Source of the DNA: Rhodococcus sp. HNM0563
Lineage (GTDB): Bacteria > Actinomycetota > Actinomycetes > Mycobacteriales > Mycobacteriaceae
Assembly (NCBI RefSeq): GCF_012726195.1
Contig: NZ_JAASAF010000005.1
Span: 248,001 to 312,000, forward strand
Direction of reading: 5' to 3'
Length of the DNA stretch: 64,000 bases
This document shows positions 52,009 to 62,660 of the stretch, in pieces (position 1 is the stretch's first letter; the number at the start of each line of letters is the position of its first letter). The notes beneath the pieces were generated by a model. The model was given only the letters and a program-made list of their open reading frames with translations, had not been told where the DNA came from and made no database searches. Both the position numbers and the translations under genes were made by a program.

Positions 52009-53202
52009 ATGACCATCGATCTGCACGGTACGGTGCGACTCTCGCGCTCACTGATCACCCTCGCCTCCGCGGCGACGGTCGCCGTCCTCGCCGCGGGGTG
52101 CCTGCCGTCCCCGGCCGACGACCGGGTACCAGACCGGTCGGCCACTGTCACCCGTCCGGCTGCGCCCGAGGGGACGCTTCCCGACCCCCTCCGGACAGCA
52201 CTGCAGGGCGCACTCGATCGGACGATGACCGAATACGGGGTGCCCGGAGCCGCCGTGGGCGTATGGGTTCCGGGTGAAGGCACCTGGATTGCGACGGTCG
52301 GCACCGCAGACATCGAGGGGGAGGTCGCTGTCACCACCGAGATGACCTGGCCACTGCGGAGTATCACCAAGTCGTACACCGTCACCCTCATCCTCCAATT
52401 GGTGGACGAGGGCACGATCGGTCTCGACGACACGATCGATCAGTACGTCGACGGCGTCACGGACGGAGACAGAATCACTCTCCGAGAACTTGCCGGGATG
52501 TCCAGTGGCAACGCCGACTACACCGACGACAGATTCGTCGAGGTGTTCTCCGAGGACCCCGCGAGGATCTTCACGCTCGATGATTTGAACAGTTTCGTGC
52601 TCGGGGCGCCGGCGCAGTTCGCACCCGGGGAGAAGAAGGTCTACACCAACGCGAACACCAACCTGCTCGGCGCTGTCGTCGAGCAGGCAACGGGGCAGCA
52701 GTTCACCGACGTCCTCGACGAGCGCATCCTGAGACCCCTCGGGCTGGAAGGCACCGAGTACGTCCTCGACGCCGCGCAGTGGGCCGACCCACATCCGATC
52801 GGGTACGCGGCGGGTACGGGAGGTCTCGAGGAGCAGCCCGACAATCTGTCCATCTTCGGGCCGGCCGGTTCCATGATCAGCAACCTCGACGACGGTCGAG
52901 TGTGGGGCGAGGTCCTTGCCACCGGCACGCTCCTACAGCCGGAGACCCAAGCCGAGAGGCAACAAGGGGCGCCGTTGGACGTGGGGCCACCGTACGACAT
53001 CTATGCTCTCGGAATCGGCGAGACGGCGGGATGGTGGGGGCACAACGGCGAGGGCCTCGGTTTCACGGCGGCCATCTTCCACAACCCCGATTCGGGTGCG
53101 ACCGTCGTGGTCTATATGAACGAATCCGATGTCGTGCCGGAAGCCCACCCTGCCGATCAGATGTTCCGCCGTACGGCCGAGATCCTCGGATCGGGCCGGT
53201 AA
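52009..53202 (+). CDS. Secreted serine hydrolase of the beta-lactamase / DD-carboxypeptidase family (lipoprotein)
   Basis: 397 residues from ATG 52009. A signal peptide with lipobox VLAAGC, then a class C beta-lactamase-like fold: SxxK in LRSITKSY (about 123), Tyr-Asn in KVYTNANTN, and HNGEG in place of KTG. Anchored to the cell surface. Such proteins are usually esterases or D,D-peptidases, not resistance enzymes. The longer open frame to 51835 lacks any ribosome site and a signal peptide at its start. Confidence 0.86.
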   Translation: MTIDLHGTVRLSRSLITLASAATVAVLAAGCLPSPADDRVPDRSATVTRPAAPEGTLPDPLRTALQGALDRTMTEYGVPGAAVGVWVPGEGTWIATVGTADIEGEVAVTTEMTWPLRSITKSYTVTLILQLVDEGTIGLDDTIDQYVDGVTDGDRITLRELAGMSSGNADYTDDRFVEVFSEDPARIFTLDDLNSFVLGAPAQFAPGEKKVYTNANTNLLGAVVEQATGQQFTDVLDERILRPLGLEGTEYVLDAAQWADPHPIGYAAGTGGLEEQPDNLSIFGPAGSMISNLDDGRVWGEVLATGTLLQPETQAERQQGAPLDVGPPYDIYALGIGETAGWWGHNGEGLGFTAAIFHNPDSGATVVVYMNESDVVPEAHPADQMFRRTAEILGSGR

Positions 53203-53245
53203 CCCATGGTCCGCGACGCCTACGTCATGTGACACCTCGAGGTCC

Positions 53246-53692
53246 TCAGGACCTACCGGGGAACGGCACCGACGGCGGAACGATGCCGAGGTGCGTCCGC
53301 CAGTGTGCGGCCCGCACCGCAGTGTCCGTGAGTGCCTCGATTGCGTTCGCCCGGACCGGTTCGCTTCGAGCGCGCTCGACCACCGAGCGCCACGCGACCG
53401 CGGTGTCGGTTTCGATCTGCAGTGCGAGTTGTGCGGCACTCGCCGGGTCGGTGACAGGAAACGGCACCGTGTATCCGGGTGCCGCGACCGGCGGTTCGAC
53501 ACCGACAGAGATCAACGCGTCGATCGTGGCGTCGCGCCGCGCACGATGCGCTGCGGTGTCGTTCGCGACGTCGTCGGCACGCGCCGGGTCCGCGAATGCG
53601 GACACGACGCCGTACCCGAACACAGCGGAGTGTTCGGCCGCGAGGGCATCGACGAGGGATTGCTGTTCGGGACCGAGCTCGGGCGATGTCAC
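53246..53692 (-). CDS. Ferritin-like DUF4439 protein (Rv2844-like)
   Basis: 148 residues from GTG 53692, overlapping the preceding stop by GTGA. Two helical blocks with Glu/His positions (ALAAEHSAVFGYGVVSAF; AHRARRDATIDAL; ALQIETDTAVAWRSVVERA) suggest the ferritin-like DUF4439 four-helix bundle. A role in metal or oxygen handling is possible. M. tuberculosis has a matching pair (Rv2843/Rv2844) at this place before rimP. Confidence 0.78.
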   Translation of the reverse strand: MTSPELGPEQQSLVDALAAEHSAVFGYGVVSAFADPARADDVANDTAAHRARRDATIDALISVGVEPPVAAPGYTVPFPVTDPASAAQLALQIETDTAVAWRSVVERARSEPVRANAIEALTDTAVRAAHWRTHLGIVPPSVPFPGRS

Positions 53693-54183
53693 GGCAGCAG
53701 CACCGCCGTCTCGACCGCGCACGCGGCACTGACGGAGGCGAGCAGTCCCGCGCGGAACCCTTGGAGGCTGCGGCCGACCTCAGCCGCGCTGCGCTGCGAC
53801 TGGCTCAGGCGCTCGCGTAACAGTTCGACGGTCGGACCTTCTCCGGCCGCAGCGGTCGTGGTCGTCGACGAGGGAGGGGTGTAGCTCGTGGTGGCACCTG
53901 CCGCGCGAGCGATCTCGGCTTCGAGCGCGTCGGCGTGTGCCGTGCGCTCGGAGCTGATCGTGGTCAGTGATTCCGCGAGGTCGGGGGCGAGAGCAACCAG
54001 GGCGGTCGCGGTCGACGCATCGGTGCGGGCACGCACAGCCTGGGAGAGCAACGGGTCGGGTTCCTGCTCGCCGTCGTCGGTGATTCCACACCCGGTGACG
54101 ACCGCCACCGAAACTCCTCCTGCTGCAGCCGAGCACCATCGCAACAGTGTTCGTCGGGACATCGAGGATCGCGTCACTGGCAT
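53689..54183 (-). CDS. Tat-secreted lipoprotein (Rv2843-like), partner of the DUF4439 protein
   Basis: 164 residues from ATG 54183; a GTG at 54240 and ATG 54162 are alternatives. A twin-arginine signal (MSRRTLLRWCSAAAGG) ends in a lipobox VVTGC. The rest is alanine-rich and helical (ERTAHADALEAEIARAAG), with a Thr/Ser linker. It precedes and overlaps the ferritin-like gene, so the two form a unit at the membrane. Divergent from rimP. Confidence 0.72.
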   Translation of the reverse strand: MPVTRSSMSRRTLLRWCSAAAGGVSVAVVTGCGITDDGEQEPDPLLSQAVRARTDASTATALVALAPDLAESLTTISSERTAHADALEAEIARAAGATTSYTPPSSTTTTAAAGEGPTVELLRERLSQSQRSAAEVGRSLQGFRAGLLASVSAACAVETAVLLP

Positions 54184-54259
54184 CGGCACCGGACCATCCT
54201 GCCAGCCGGGTGTGACGGATATCGACCCCGGGCTGGTCACGGAGCGGCGAAATGCACGT

Positions 54260-54265
54260 TAGGCT
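54260..54265 (+). promoter_or_regulatory. Candidate -10 TAGGCT of the rimP-nusA-infB operon
   Basis: It lies 70 bp before the rimP ATG, leaving a leader of about 64 nt with AGGAG 11 bp before the start. The same hexamer serves proS and the plus promoter at 4506. Confidence 0.4.
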
Positions 54266-54335
54266 GGATATCTGCCGGTGCGTCCGTCCGGCCGCTGTCC
54301 GCTGCGATCACAACTGAACGAGGAGCCCGCTCACC

Positions 54336-54953
54336 ATGCCTGTGCCACCCCCGGAGAGGATCGTCGAGCTCGTCACCGATCTTCTCGACAACGAGGGCTA
54401 CGACCTCGAGGACGTGGTCGTGACCGCCGCCGGAAAGCACAGCACCGTTCGTCTGATGGTCGACAGTGATGCGGGCCTCGGACTCGACGAGGCGGCCCGC
54501 CTGAGTCGTCTGGTGTCCGAAGCGTTCGATTCCGTCTCCGATTTCGGAGAGTCCCCGTACGTCCTCGAAGTGACGAGTCCGGGCATCGGCAGGCCGTTGA
54601 CGCTCGATCGGCACTGGCGGCGCGCTCAGGGGCGCAAGGCTCGGATCGAGACGGCCGACGAGACGTTCGTCGCCCGGGTCGGCGAGCTCGTCGGCGACAC
54701 CATTCGAGTGGTGGCCTCCGACAAGCAAGGCCCTTTCGTTCGGTCCTTGCCGCTGTCCGACGTACGCAAGGCGGTGGTCGAGATCGAGTTCTCACCCCCG
54801 AATGCGCGCGAGCTGGAACTGGCCGGTGGACTGCCGGACGGGCGCGTGCAGGCCGGTGAGATCGACGAGAACGCGGTCGGCGACACGGCAGACGACGACG
54901 AGAACACGGTGGACGACGGCACCGAAAGCAACGAACAGAGGATGGACAAGTGA
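54336..54953 (+). CDS. rimP: Ribosome maturation factor RimP
   Basis: 205 residues. The core [19 protein letters not shown] and [22 protein letters not shown] is diagnostic. The protein helps assemble the 30S subunit. An acidic tail ([18 protein letters not shown]) lengthens it relative to shorter homologues of about 155-180 residues. GTGA overlap with nusA: first gene of the translation operon. Confidence 0.94.
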   Translation: MPVPPPERIVELVTDLLDNEGYDLEDVVVTAAGKHSTVRLMVDSDAGLGLDEAARLSRLVSEAFDSVSDFGESPYVLEVTSPGIGRPLTLDRHWRRAQGRKARIETADETFVARVGELVGDTIRVVASDKQGPFVRSLPLSDVRKAVVEIEFSPPNARELELAGGLPDGRVQAGEIDENAVGDTADDDENTVDDGTESNEQRMDK

Positions 54954-55978
54954 ATATCGAAATTGCGGCTCTGCGGATGCTGGAGTCGGAGAAGAACATT
55001 CCGTTCGACGAGCTCATCGAGACGCTCGAGACGGCGTTGCTCACCGCCTACCGGCATGTCGACGGACATCAGCCGCACGCGCGGGTCGTGGTCGATGTCA
55101 AGACCGGAGCGATCCAGGTGCTCGCCGAGGAGCGCGACGAGGACGGCAACGTCATCGCCGAATGGGACGACACCCCCGAGAACTTCGGGCGCATCGCCGC
55201 GACCACCGCCCGCCAGGTGATCATGCAGCGGATCCGCGACGCGGAGCACGAGCAGCGGTTCGGTGAGTTCTCCACTCACGAGGGTGAGATCGTCAGCGGT
55301 GTCGTCCAGCGCGACTCCCGCGCCAACGCCCGCGGCATGGTGGTCGTCAAGATCGGCGGCGACACCAGTGCCACCGAAGGGCTGATCCCGCCGGCCGAGC
55401 AGGTCCCGGGAGAGAGCTACGAACACGGCGACCGCATCAAGTGCTACGTCGTGGGTGTCTCGCGCGGCCAACGCGGACCGCAGATCACGCTGTCCCGTAC
55501 GCACCCGAACCTGGTTCGCAGGCTGTTCGCACTCGAGGTTCCCGAGATCGCCGACGAGTCCGTCGAGATCGTCGCGGTCGCGCGGGAGTCCGGCCACCGT
55601 TCGAAGATCGCTGTGCATTCGGTAGTGCCCGGGCTCAACGCGAAGGGCGCGTGCATCGGACCGATGGGTCAGCGCGTGCGCAACGTGATGCGCGAACTCG
55701 GCGAAGAGAAGATCGACATCATTGACTTCGACGAGGATCCCGCGAAGTTCGTCGGCAACGCATTGTCGCCGTCGAAGGTGGTTTCCGTCACGGTCGTGGA
55801 CCCGGATGCGCGCGCCGCACGGGTGGTCGTTCCCGACTTCCAGTTGTCGCTCGCGATCGGTAAGGAAGGGCAAAACGCACGTCTCGCGGCGCGCCTGACC
55901 GGGTGGCGAATCGACATCCGGAGCGACGCCGCACCCGTCGAGGCGGAGGATGCCGGTGACTCCCCGACAGGCAGGTGA
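54950..55978 (+). CDS. nusA: Transcription termination/antitermination protein NusA
   Basis: 342 residues. The N-terminal RNAP-binding domain ([20 protein letters not shown]), then S1 ([11 protein letters not shown]), KH1 ([20 protein letters not shown]) and KH2 ([18 protein letters not shown]). No acidic repeats at the C-terminus, as in other actinobacteria. It controls pausing and termination and rRNA antitermination. Confidence 0.96.
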   Translation: MNIEIAALRMLESEKNIPFDELIETLETALLTAYRHVDGHQPHARVVVDVKTGAIQVLAEERDEDGNVIAEWDDTPENFGRIAATTARQVIMQRIRDAEHEQRFGEFSTHEGEIVSGVVQRDSRANARGMVVVKIGGDTSATEGLIPPAEQVPGESYEHGDRIKCYVVGVSRGQRGPQITLSRTHPNLVRRLFALEVPEIADESVEIVAVARESGHRSKIAVHSVVPGLNAKGACIGPMGQRVRNVMRELGEEKIDIIDFDEDPAKFVGNALSPSKVVSVTVVDPDARAARVVVPDFQLSLAIGKEGQNARLAARLTGWRIDIRSDAAPVEAEDAGDSPTGR

Positions 55979-56022
55979 AGGTGGGATGCGGGATTTCGGG
56001 CAAAACAGCGGTACAGTGGTCG

Positions 56023-56406
56023 ATGGTTCAGCATGACCTGCCCTCCGTCGGCTCGGAGCGCACCGGCCCGGTGCGCACTTGCGTCGGATGTCGGCAGCGA
56101 ACGCTGGCTGCCGAACTGCTGAGAGTCGTGGCGCGAGGCTCGGAACCGGAAGGTTTCGTGGTCGTCCCCGATTCGGGGCGCAGGCTTTCAGGGCGAGGTG
56201 CATGGATGCATCCCACCGTGGAGTGTCTGAACCTGGCCGTTCGGCGTCGAGCATTCGGCAGAGCACTGAGGGTGTCCGGAGGTCCGGATATCTCAGCGCT
56301 GGATCAGCTGGTCGGGTCCATGGCGGAGAGGTCGCACAACGACCCCGACGGCAGGACACCAACAGTGACATCGAACTCTGAGAAGAACAGGCACGAACAC
56401 TCATGA
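56023..56406 (+). CDS. ylxR: YlxR family RNA-binding protein
   Basis: 127 residues from ATG 56023, 5 nt after TACAGT (56012-56017), which fits an internal leaderless promoter. A GTG at 55975 overlapping the nusA stop (GTGA) would give 143 residues and is an equally good choice. GPVRTCVGCRQR and SGRGAWMHP are family motifs. It is a small protein linked to RNase P and nucleic-acid binding, always between nusA and infB. Confidence 0.85.
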   Translation: MVQHDLPSVGSERTGPVRTCVGCRQRTLAAELLRVVARGSEPEGFVVVPDSGRRLSGRGAWMHPTVECLNLAVRRRAFGRALRVSGGPDISALDQLVGSMAERSHNDPDGRTPTVTSNSEKNRHEHS

Positions 56407-56498
56407 GCACACCGTGAAGCACCAGCGATGAACGTCCATCGGAGATAACCCGAGGTCGTGCGGGCATTGGCCGCTCGACCTCATCAGTGAGGAGAGCA

Positions 56499-59402
56499 GT
56501 GGCAGGCAAGGCCCGCGTGCACGAGTTGGCAAAAGAACTCGGTGTCACAAGTAAGGAACTACTCGCAAAGCTCAAGGAGCAAGGCGAGTTCGTGAAATCA
56601 GCATCCTCGACGGTGGAGCCGCCCGTGGCCCGCCGTCTTCGCGAGTCGTTCGGTAAGGCGCAGAGCGCCGATGCGCCGGCCGCGAAGGCCGCACCCACCC
56701 CGGGCCCCCGCCCCGGCGCACCGCGCCCGGGCCCCCGCCCGGCAGCGCCGACGCCGGCCGCACCGACTCCCGCGCCTGCAGCTCCGGCGCAGGACGCAGC
56801 GGCGAAGGAAACCCCCGCGGCACCGACTCCTTCGGCACGGCCGAAGCCGGGCGCCCCCAAGCCTGCAGCTCCCACGCCCGCAGCTCCGGCTCCCACGCCT
56901 GCGGCTCCGGCTGCGAAGGCGGCTGCACCCGCGCAAGAGCAGGCTCCCGCTGCGACGCCGGCACCGAAGCCTGCTGCGCCGGGTCCCAAGCCGGCTCCGC
57001 GTCCGGGTCCGAAGTCCCCGCGCGTCGGTAACAACCCGTACTCGTCTGCTCCTGCCGAGCGGCCTGCTCCGCGTCCGGCAGGTCCCCGTCCGGGTCCCGG
57101 CGGACCTCGTCCGACTCCCGGTCAGGGTGGCCCCCGTCCGACTCCCGGTCAGGGACGTCCGGCGGCCGGTGGCCAGCGTCCGGCACCGGGACAGGGCGGT
57201 CCCCGTCCGGCTCCCGGTCAGGGTGGACCTCGTCCGTCTCCCGGCTCCATGCCTCCCCGTCCGAACCCGGGTGCGATGCCGCAGCGTGCTGCACGCCCGG
57301 CTGCTTCCGGTCGTCCGGGTCGTCCGGGCGGCGCGCCCGGGGGTCGTCCCGGTGGTGGCGGCGGTTACCGCGGCGGCGGTGCCGGTGGTGGCGCAGGCGG
57401 CGGCGCGGGTGCCGGTGCAGGTGCTCCCGGTGGCTTCCGCGGCCGTCCGGGCGGTGGTGGCGGCGGTGGCCGCGGACGCGGCGGTGCAGCCGGTGCGTTC
57501 GGTCGTCCCGGTGGCGCTCCGCGTCGTGGCCGCAAGTCGAAGCGGCAGAAGCGGCAGGAATACGATTCGATGCAGGCGCCCGCCGTCGGCGGCGTGCGGT
57601 TGCCGCGCGGCAGCGGTGAGACGATTCGTCTCGCCCGCGGAGCATCGTTGTCCGACTTCGCGGAGAAGATCGATGCGAACCCGGCAGCACTCGTGCAGGC
57701 GTTGTTCAACCTCGGCGAGATGGTCACCGCCACTCAGTCGGTGAACGACGAGACGCTCGAGCTGCTCGGCTCGGAGATGAACTATGTCGTGCAGGTCGTC
57801 TCGCCCGAGGACGAGGACCGCGAGCTGCTCGAGTCGTTCGACATCCAGTACGGCCAGGACGAGGGCGGCGAGGAGGACCTCCAGCAGCGTCCGCCGGTGG
57901 TCACCGTCATGGGCCACGTCGACCACGGTAAGACCCGACTGCTCGACACGATCCGTAAGGAGAACGTCGGCGAGGGCGAGGCCGGTGGCATCACGCAGCA
58001 CATCGGTGCCTACCAGGTCATGACGCACCTCAACGGTGAAGACCGCCTGATCACGTTCATCGACACGCCGGGCCACGAAGCGTTCACCGCCATGCGTGCC
58101 CGCGGTGCGAAGTCGACGGACATCGCGATTCTCGTGGTCGCAGCCGACGACGGTGTCATGCCTCAGACGGTCGAAGCGATCAACCACGCCCAGGCGGCCG
58201 ACGTGCCGATCGTGGTCGCGGTCAACAAGATCGACAAGGAGGGTGCGAACCCTCAGAAGATCCGTCAGCAGCTCACCGAGTACGGTCTGGTCACCGAGGA
58301 GTACGGCGGCGACACGATGTTCGTCGACATCTCCGCCAAGCAGGGTCTCAACATCGACCAGCTGCTCGAGGCCGTGCTGCTCACCGCAGACGCATCTCTC
58401 GATCTGCGGGCGAATCCCGACATGGAGGCGCAGGGCGTCGCCATCGAGGCCCACCTCGACCGCGGTCGCGGTCCGGTCGCTACGGTGCTCGTTCAGCGCG
58501 GCACCCTGCGGGTCGGCGACTCCATCGTTGCCGGCGATGCGTACGGCCGCGTTCGTCGCATGGTCGACGAGCACGGTGAGGACGTTCTCGAAGCGTTCCC
58601 GTCGCGTCCGGTTCAGGTCATCGGCTTCACGTCGGTGCCCGGCGCCGGCGACAATCTCGTCGTCGTCGACGAGGACCGCATCGCCCGCCAGATCGCCGAC
58701 CGGCGCAATGCGCGCAAGCGCAATGCGCTGGCCGCCAGGAGCCGCAAGCGGATCAGCCTCGAAGATCTCGATGCGGCTCTCAAGGAGCACAACGAGCTCA
58801 ACCTCATCCTCAAGGGCGACAACTCCGGTACCGTCGAGGCCCTCGAAGAGGCCCTCATGGGTATCCAGATCGACGACGAGGTGCGCCTGCGAGTCATCGA
58901 CCGCGGTGTCGGTGGCGTCACCGAGACCAACGTCAACCTGGCGTCCGCATCGAACGCCGTGATCATAGGCTTCAATGTCCGCGCCGAGGGCAAGGCAACG
59001 GAGCTCGCGAACCGCGAGGGCGTCGATATCCGCTACTACTCGATCATCTACCAGGCGATCGACGAGGTGGAGAAGGCCCTCAAGGGCATGCTCAAGCCGG
59101 TCTACGAGGAGGTCGAGCTCGGCCGCGCCGAGATCCGCGCGATCTTCAAGTCGTCGAAGGTCGGTAACATCGCTGGTTGCCTCGTGCAGTCGGGGATCGT
59201 CAAGCGCAACGCCAAGGCACGTCTGCTCCGCGACAACAACGTGATTGCGGAGACCGTCACGATCTCCTCGCTGCGGCGTGAGAAGGACGACGTCGTCGAG
59301 GTGCGTGAGGGCTACGAATGTGGTCTGACGATCACCTACTCCGACATCAAGGTCGGCGACGTGATCGAGGCCTACGAGTTGCGCGAGAAGCCGCGCGACT
59401 GA
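56499..59402 (+). CDS. infB: Translation initiation factor IF-2
   Basis: 967 residues from GTG 56499 with GGAGAG upstream. An N-terminal IF2N helix bundle ([20 protein letters not shown]) is followed by a long disordered segment (about 55-345) first rich in Pro/Ala, then PGQGGPRP repeats, then Gly/Arg. The GTPase domain carries GHVDHGKT (about 472), DTPGHE (about 522) and NKID (about 576). Domains II-IV close the protein. It places fMet-tRNA on the ribosome. Confidence 0.97.
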   Translation: MAGKARVHELAKELGVTSKELLAKLKEQGEFVKSASSTVEPPVARRLRESFGKAQSADAPAAKAAPTPGPRPGAPRPGPRPAAPTPAAPTPAPAAPAQDAAAKETPAAPTPSARPKPGAPKPAAPTPAAPAPTPAAPAAKAAAPAQEQAPAATPAPKPAAPGPKPAPRPGPKSPRVGNNPYSSAPAERPAPRPAGPRPGPGGPRPTPGQGGPRPTPGQGRPAAGGQRPAPGQGGPRPAPGQGGPRPSPGSMPPRPNPGAMPQRAARPAASGRPGRPGGAPGGRPGGGGGYRGGGAGGGAGGGAGAGAGAPGGFRGRPGGGGGGGRGRGGAAGAFGRPGGAPRRGRKSKRQKRQEYDSMQAPAVGGVRLPRGSGETIRLARGASLSDFAEKIDANPAALVQALFNLGEMVTATQSVNDETLELLGSEMNYVVQVVSPEDEDRELLESFDIQYGQDEGGEEDLQQRPPVVTVMGHVDHGKTRLLDTIRKENVGEGEAGGITQHIGAYQVMTHLNGEDRLITFIDTPGHEAFTAMRARGAKSTDIAILVVAADDGVMPQTVEAINHAQAADVPIVVAVNKIDKEGANPQKIRQQLTEYGLVTEEYGGDTMFVDISAKQGLNIDQLLEAVLLTADASLDLRANPDMEAQGVAIEAHLDRGRGPVATVLVQRGTLRVGDSIVAGDAYGRVRRMVDEHGEDVLEAFPSRPVQVIGFTSVPGAGDNLVVVDEDRIARQIADRRNARKRNALAARSRKRISLEDLDAALKEHNELNLILKGDNSGTVEALEEALMGIQIDDEVRLRVIDRGVGGVTETNVNLASASNAVIIGFNVRAEGKATELANREGVDIRYYSIIYQAIDEVEKALKGMLKPVYEEVELGRAEIRAIFKSSKVGNIAGCLVQSGIVKRNAKARLLRDNNVIAETVTISSLRREKDDVVEVREGYECGLTITYSDIKVGDVIEAYELREKPRD
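57110..57245 (+). repeat. Imperfect CCCGGTCAGGGTGG(C/A)CC(C/T)CGTCCG-type repeats inside infB
   Basis: About five imperfect copies of a 24-bp unit encode [17 protein letters not shown]. They keep the frame and lie in the disordered part of IF-2. Confidence 0.7.
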
Positions 59403-59489
59403 CACATCTCGGCCGGTGGCGGTGGACGACCATGTCGTCCGCCGCCACGGGCGTGTCGAGAGATCAGCATCCGGCGGGGAAGGTCGACG

Positions 59490-59780
59490 ATGTATCTGGG
59501 AGCGCTCGAACTGGACATCCTCCTGGGCGACGTCCATTCGCTCAAAGGCAAGCGATCGTTGATCAAGCCGGTGCTCGCTGAGCTGCGTCGCCTGGGTGTA
59601 TCTGCATCGGAGACCGGCGACCAAGATCTGCATCGACGCACGAAACTCGGTGTGGCGGTCGCGGCACCCGATCTTGCGCACGTACGGGAGATACTCGACA
59701 AGTGCGAGCGCCTCGCCGCGGACCGCCCGGAACTGGAGTTGCTCTCCACCAGACGAAGAGTGTTCGGTCCGGAAGACTGA
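59490..59780 (+). CDS. DUF503 family protein
   Basis: 96 residues. [20 protein letters not shown] and [16 protein letters not shown] are the family signature. The function is unknown; it lies between infB and rbfA in many actinobacteria and Firmicutes, suggesting a link to ribosome assembly. Confidence 0.9.
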   Translation: MYLGALELDILLGDVHSLKGKRSLIKPVLAELRRLGVSASETGDQDLHRRTKLGVAVAAPDLAHVREILDKCERLAADRPELELLSTRRRVFGPED

Positions 59781-59841
59781 CGGTCCGAAACAACACAGAG
59801 AGTGGTCGCCGGAGACCGGCGACCGAGGAGGAACGAACGAC

Positions 59842-60291
59842 ATGGCCGATCCAGCACGCGCGCGCCGCCTTGCGAAGCGCATCTCCACTATCGTGGCTAC
59901 CGCGATCGACCATGAGATCAAGGATCCACGGCTCGAGTTCATCACCATCACCGACGCGAAGGTCACGCCCGATCTGCATGACGCGACGGTCTACTACACC
60001 GTGCGCGGCGCCGATCTGAACACCGAGCCGGACCTCGAGTCGGCAGCAGCAGGGCTCGAGAAGGCCAAGGGGATCCTCCGATCGAAGGTCGGTGCGGCAA
60101 CCGGTGTCCGGTTCACCCCGACACTGACGTTCGCCACCGACACCGTGCCGGATACCGCCCGTCACATGGAAGAACTCCTCGCGCGTGCGCGTGCGGCGGA
60201 CGACGAAGTGGCACGGGCACGAGAGGGAGCGGTACCGGCCGGTGACTCCGACCCGTACAAGGAACCTCGCGAACGTGACGACGACGAATAG
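59842..60291 (+). CDS. rbfA: Ribosome-binding factor A
   Basis: 149 residues, ATG with GAGGAGGAACG upstream. The KH-like fold is marked by [20 protein letters not shown] and [12 protein letters not shown]. It is needed for late 16S rRNA processing in the 30S subunit. The acidic tail ends in RERDDDE. The next gene starts inside its end. Confidence 0.94.
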   Translation: MADPARARRLAKRISTIVATAIDHEIKDPRLEFITITDAKVTPDLHDATVYYTVRGADLNTEPDLESAAAGLEKAKGILRSKVGAATGVRFTPTLTFATDTVPDTARHMEELLARARAADDEVARAREGAVPAGDSDPYKEPRERDDDE

Positions 60292-61291
60292 CGGCCCCAT
60301 GCCCGACTTCGAAACGTCGACCGTCCCCGGAGGCGCGGTCGATCTCGACGGTGCCGTCGCGTTGCTCTCTGCTGCGCGGACAGTGACCGTGCTGTGCCAC
60401 GTCCAACCCGACGCCGACACTCTCGGCAGCGGGCTGGCCCTCGGCCTCGCTCTCGAGCGACGAGGAGTTTCCGTGCAGGTGGCGTTCGCGGCGCCGGATA
60501 CGGTACCCAAGTCGATGCGAGGCCTGCCGGGCGTCCATCTCGTCGTCGCGGCGGAGCAGGTCCGGGACGAGGTAGATCTGCTCGTTGCCGTGGACTGCGG
60601 CACCGCCGGCCGCCTCGGCAGCTTGCGGACCCGTCTCGAAGGTGCTCGGAACTCGCTGGTCATCGATCACCACCGATCGAATACGCGATTCGGGACCCAC
60701 AATCTCATCGATGCGGACGCCGAGGCCACCGCGGCAGTTCTCGCTGACGTATTCGACGCGTGGGGCGTCGAGATCGACGCGAGTATCGCCCATTGCCTGT
60801 TCGCCGGTCTGGCCACCGACACCGGATCCTTCCGATGGGTGCGCCCGGGTACGCACTCGCTCGCGGAGCGCCTGCTCTCGACCGGGATCGACGGTGCGAA
60901 CATCACCCGCACGCTTCTCGACACCCACCCGTTCGGCTGGTTGCCGATGCTGTCGTCGGTCCTGGCGTCCGCGACCCTGATACCCGAGGCCGCGAACGAT
61001 CGCGGATTGGTGTACGCCCTGGTGCGTCGTGCGGACTCCTCCCATCTCGGCGCCGAAGAGATCGAAAGCGTCATCGACATCGTGCGCACCACCCTGGAAG
61101 CAGAGGTTGCCGCGGTGTTCAAGGAGGTCGGCCCGCAGGAATGGACGGTCTCGTTGCGTTCCAAACGCGATGTGGACGTCTCACTCGTGGCGACCACCCT
61201 CGGAGGTGGCGGACATCGATTTGCGTCCGGATATACCGCGCTCGGCGACTCCGAGGAGATCGTCGCTGCCCTTCGCGCTGCGCTCGGGTGA
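60275..61291 (+). CDS. nrnA: DHH/DHHA1 phosphoesterase, bifunctional oligoribonuclease/PAP phosphatase (NrnA-like, Rv2837c)
   Basis: 338 residues from GTG 60275, overlapping rbfA by 17 bp; ATG 60299 is an alternative. Metal motifs [12 protein letters not shown] (42-53), [15 protein letters not shown] (about 129-136) and the DHHA1 [10 protein letters not shown] (about 310) are intact. The M. tuberculosis homologue degrades nanoRNA, c-di-AMP/pApA and PAP. It ends by overlapping the next ATG (TGATG). Confidence 0.94.
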   Translation: MTTTNSGPMPDFETSTVPGGAVDLDGAVALLSAARTVTVLCHVQPDADTLGSGLALGLALERRGVSVQVAFAAPDTVPKSMRGLPGVHLVVAAEQVRDEVDLLVAVDCGTAGRLGSLRTRLEGARNSLVIDHHRSNTRFGTHNLIDADAEATAAVLADVFDAWGVEIDASIAHCLFAGLATDTGSFRWVRPGTHSLAERLLSTGIDGANITRTLLDTHPFGWLPMLSSVLASATLIPEAANDRGLVYALVRRADSSHLGAEEIESVIDIVRTTLEAEVAAVFKEVGPQEWTVSLRSKRDVDVSLVATTLGGGGHRFASGYTALGDSEEIVAALRAALG

Positions 61292-62655
61292 TGGCGTCGG
61301 CCGAACCCACGACCCCAGGCGACGTCTCCGGGCGGCGGATCCTCGGACTCGCGCTGCCCGCGCTCGGAGTGCTGGCGGCAGAGCCCCTCTATCTCCTGTT
61401 CGACATCGCGGTGGTGGGGCGACTCGGTGCACTTCCGCTCGCCGGACTGGCGATCGGTGGTCTCGTCCTTGCTCAGGTCACGACACAGTTGACCTTCCTG
61501 TCGTACGGGACGACAGCCCGGGCGGCGCGGTTCCACGGTGCCGGTCGGCGCGACGACGCCGTCACGGAAGGGATCCAGGCCACCTGGCTCGCGGTCTGTG
61601 TCGGTGCCGTGATCGTCGTGGTCGGCCAGTTGCTTGCCGCCCCGGTCGCGGGTCTGATCGCCGGTGACGAGGAGATCGCGGCTGCCGCGGTGTCCTGGCT
61701 GCGTGTCGCGCTGTTCGGTGCGCCGCTGATCCTCATCAGCCTGGCGGGTAACGGGTGGATGCGAGGTGTGCAGGACACCGCACGACCCTTGCGGTATGTG
61801 GTGCTGGGATTGGGACTCTCGGCGGTACTGTGTCCGATTCTGGTCCACGGTCTGCTCGGTGCTCCACGTTGGGAGCTCGTCGGCTCCGCGGTTGCCAACG
61901 TCGTGGGGCAGTTCGTTGCGGCAACGCTGTTCGTGGTGGCGCTGGCGCGGTCAGGGGTGTCGCGCCGACCGCGCCGCGCCGTGATCGTCGCCCAGTTGCA
62001 ACTCGGTCGCGATCTCATCGCCCGGAGCCTGGCGTTCCAGGCGTGTTTCCTGTCGGCAGCCGCGGTCGCAGCGCGGTTCGGTGCCGCTGCCGTCGCGGGG
62101 CACCAGGTGGTCCTGCAGTTGTGGAACTTCGTCACGCTCGCCCTCGACTCACTTGCCATCGCCGCACAGGCGCTCGTCGGCGCCGCACTCGGTGCCAAGG
62201 ACACCCGCGGGGCAACTCGGATTGCCTGGCGAGTGACGGCGTGGTCGGCCGTGTTCGCAGTGGCCCTGGCCGTGCTCTTCCTTGCGGGGCGGACACTGCT
62301 CCCAGGTCTGTTCACTGCAGACGCCGCGGTACTCGATCAGATCGAGATCGCTTGGTGGTTCTTCGTCGCGATCATCCCGCTGGCCGGAGTCGTATTCGCG
62401 CTCGACGGAGTACTACTCGGCGCAGGCGACGCCGCGTTCCTTCGTACTGCGACACTTGCCGCCGCATTGCTGGGTTTCCTCCCTCTGATCTGGTGCTCGC
62501 TCGCCTTCGACTGGGGCCTCGCGGGAATCTGGACCGGGCTTACGGTGTTCATCGTGTTTCGGATGATTGCCGTCGTGTGGCGCACTCTGTCGGGGCGCTG
62601 GGTAGTGACGGGCGCGGACCGACAGGTCCACGCAGGCAACGGAACGGGAGGATAG
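61291..62655 (+). CDS. dinF: MATE-family exporter DinF
   Basis: 454 residues, about 12 membrane helices. EPLYLLFDIAVVGRLGALPLAGLAIGG is the N-terminal MATE repeat, and AGHQVVLQLWNFVTLALDSLAIAAQALVGAALG the second. Such proteins exchange Na+ or H+ for cationic compounds. The same position as in M. tuberculosis (Rv2836c). ATG overlaps the preceding stop. Confidence 0.92.
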   Translation: MASAEPTTPGDVSGRRILGLALPALGVLAAEPLYLLFDIAVVGRLGALPLAGLAIGGLVLAQVTTQLTFLSYGTTARAARFHGAGRRDDAVTEGIQATWLAVCVGAVIVVVGQLLAAPVAGLIAGDEEIAAAAVSWLRVALFGAPLILISLAGNGWMRGVQDTARPLRYVVLGLGLSAVLCPILVHGLLGAPRWELVGSAVANVVGQFVAATLFVVALARSGVSRRPRRAVIVAQLQLGRDLIARSLAFQACFLSAAAVAARFGAAAVAGHQVVLQLWNFVTLALDSLAIAAQALVGAALGAKDTRGATRIAWRVTAWSAVFAVALAVLFLAGRTLLPGLFTADAAVLDQIEIAWWFFVAIIPLAGVVFALDGVLLGAGDAAFLRTATLAAALLGFLPLIWCSLAFDWGLAGIWTGLTVFIVFRMIAVVWRTLSGRWVVTGADRQVHAGNGTGG

Positions 62656-62660
62656 AAACC

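Noticed and set aside
52009-53202. Beta-lactam resistance gene
   Set aside because: It has the SxxK and YxN motifs but belongs to the broad serine hydrolase group (HNG in place of KTG); family membership alone does not indicate resistance.
53240-53254. AGGTCCT-C-AGGACCT palindrome as terminator
   Set aside because: A one-base loop cannot form in RNA without opening the stem, and it overlaps the stop codon of the DUF4439 gene; it may be chance.
57110-57245. CRISPR-like or minisatellite array
   Set aside because: The repeats are in frame, contiguous without unique spacers and encode PGQGGPRP inside infB.
56598-59966. A 1122-codon open frame on the minus strand across infB
   Set aside because: Antisense shadow of infB; composition is Arg/Thr/Val-rich without any domain motif.
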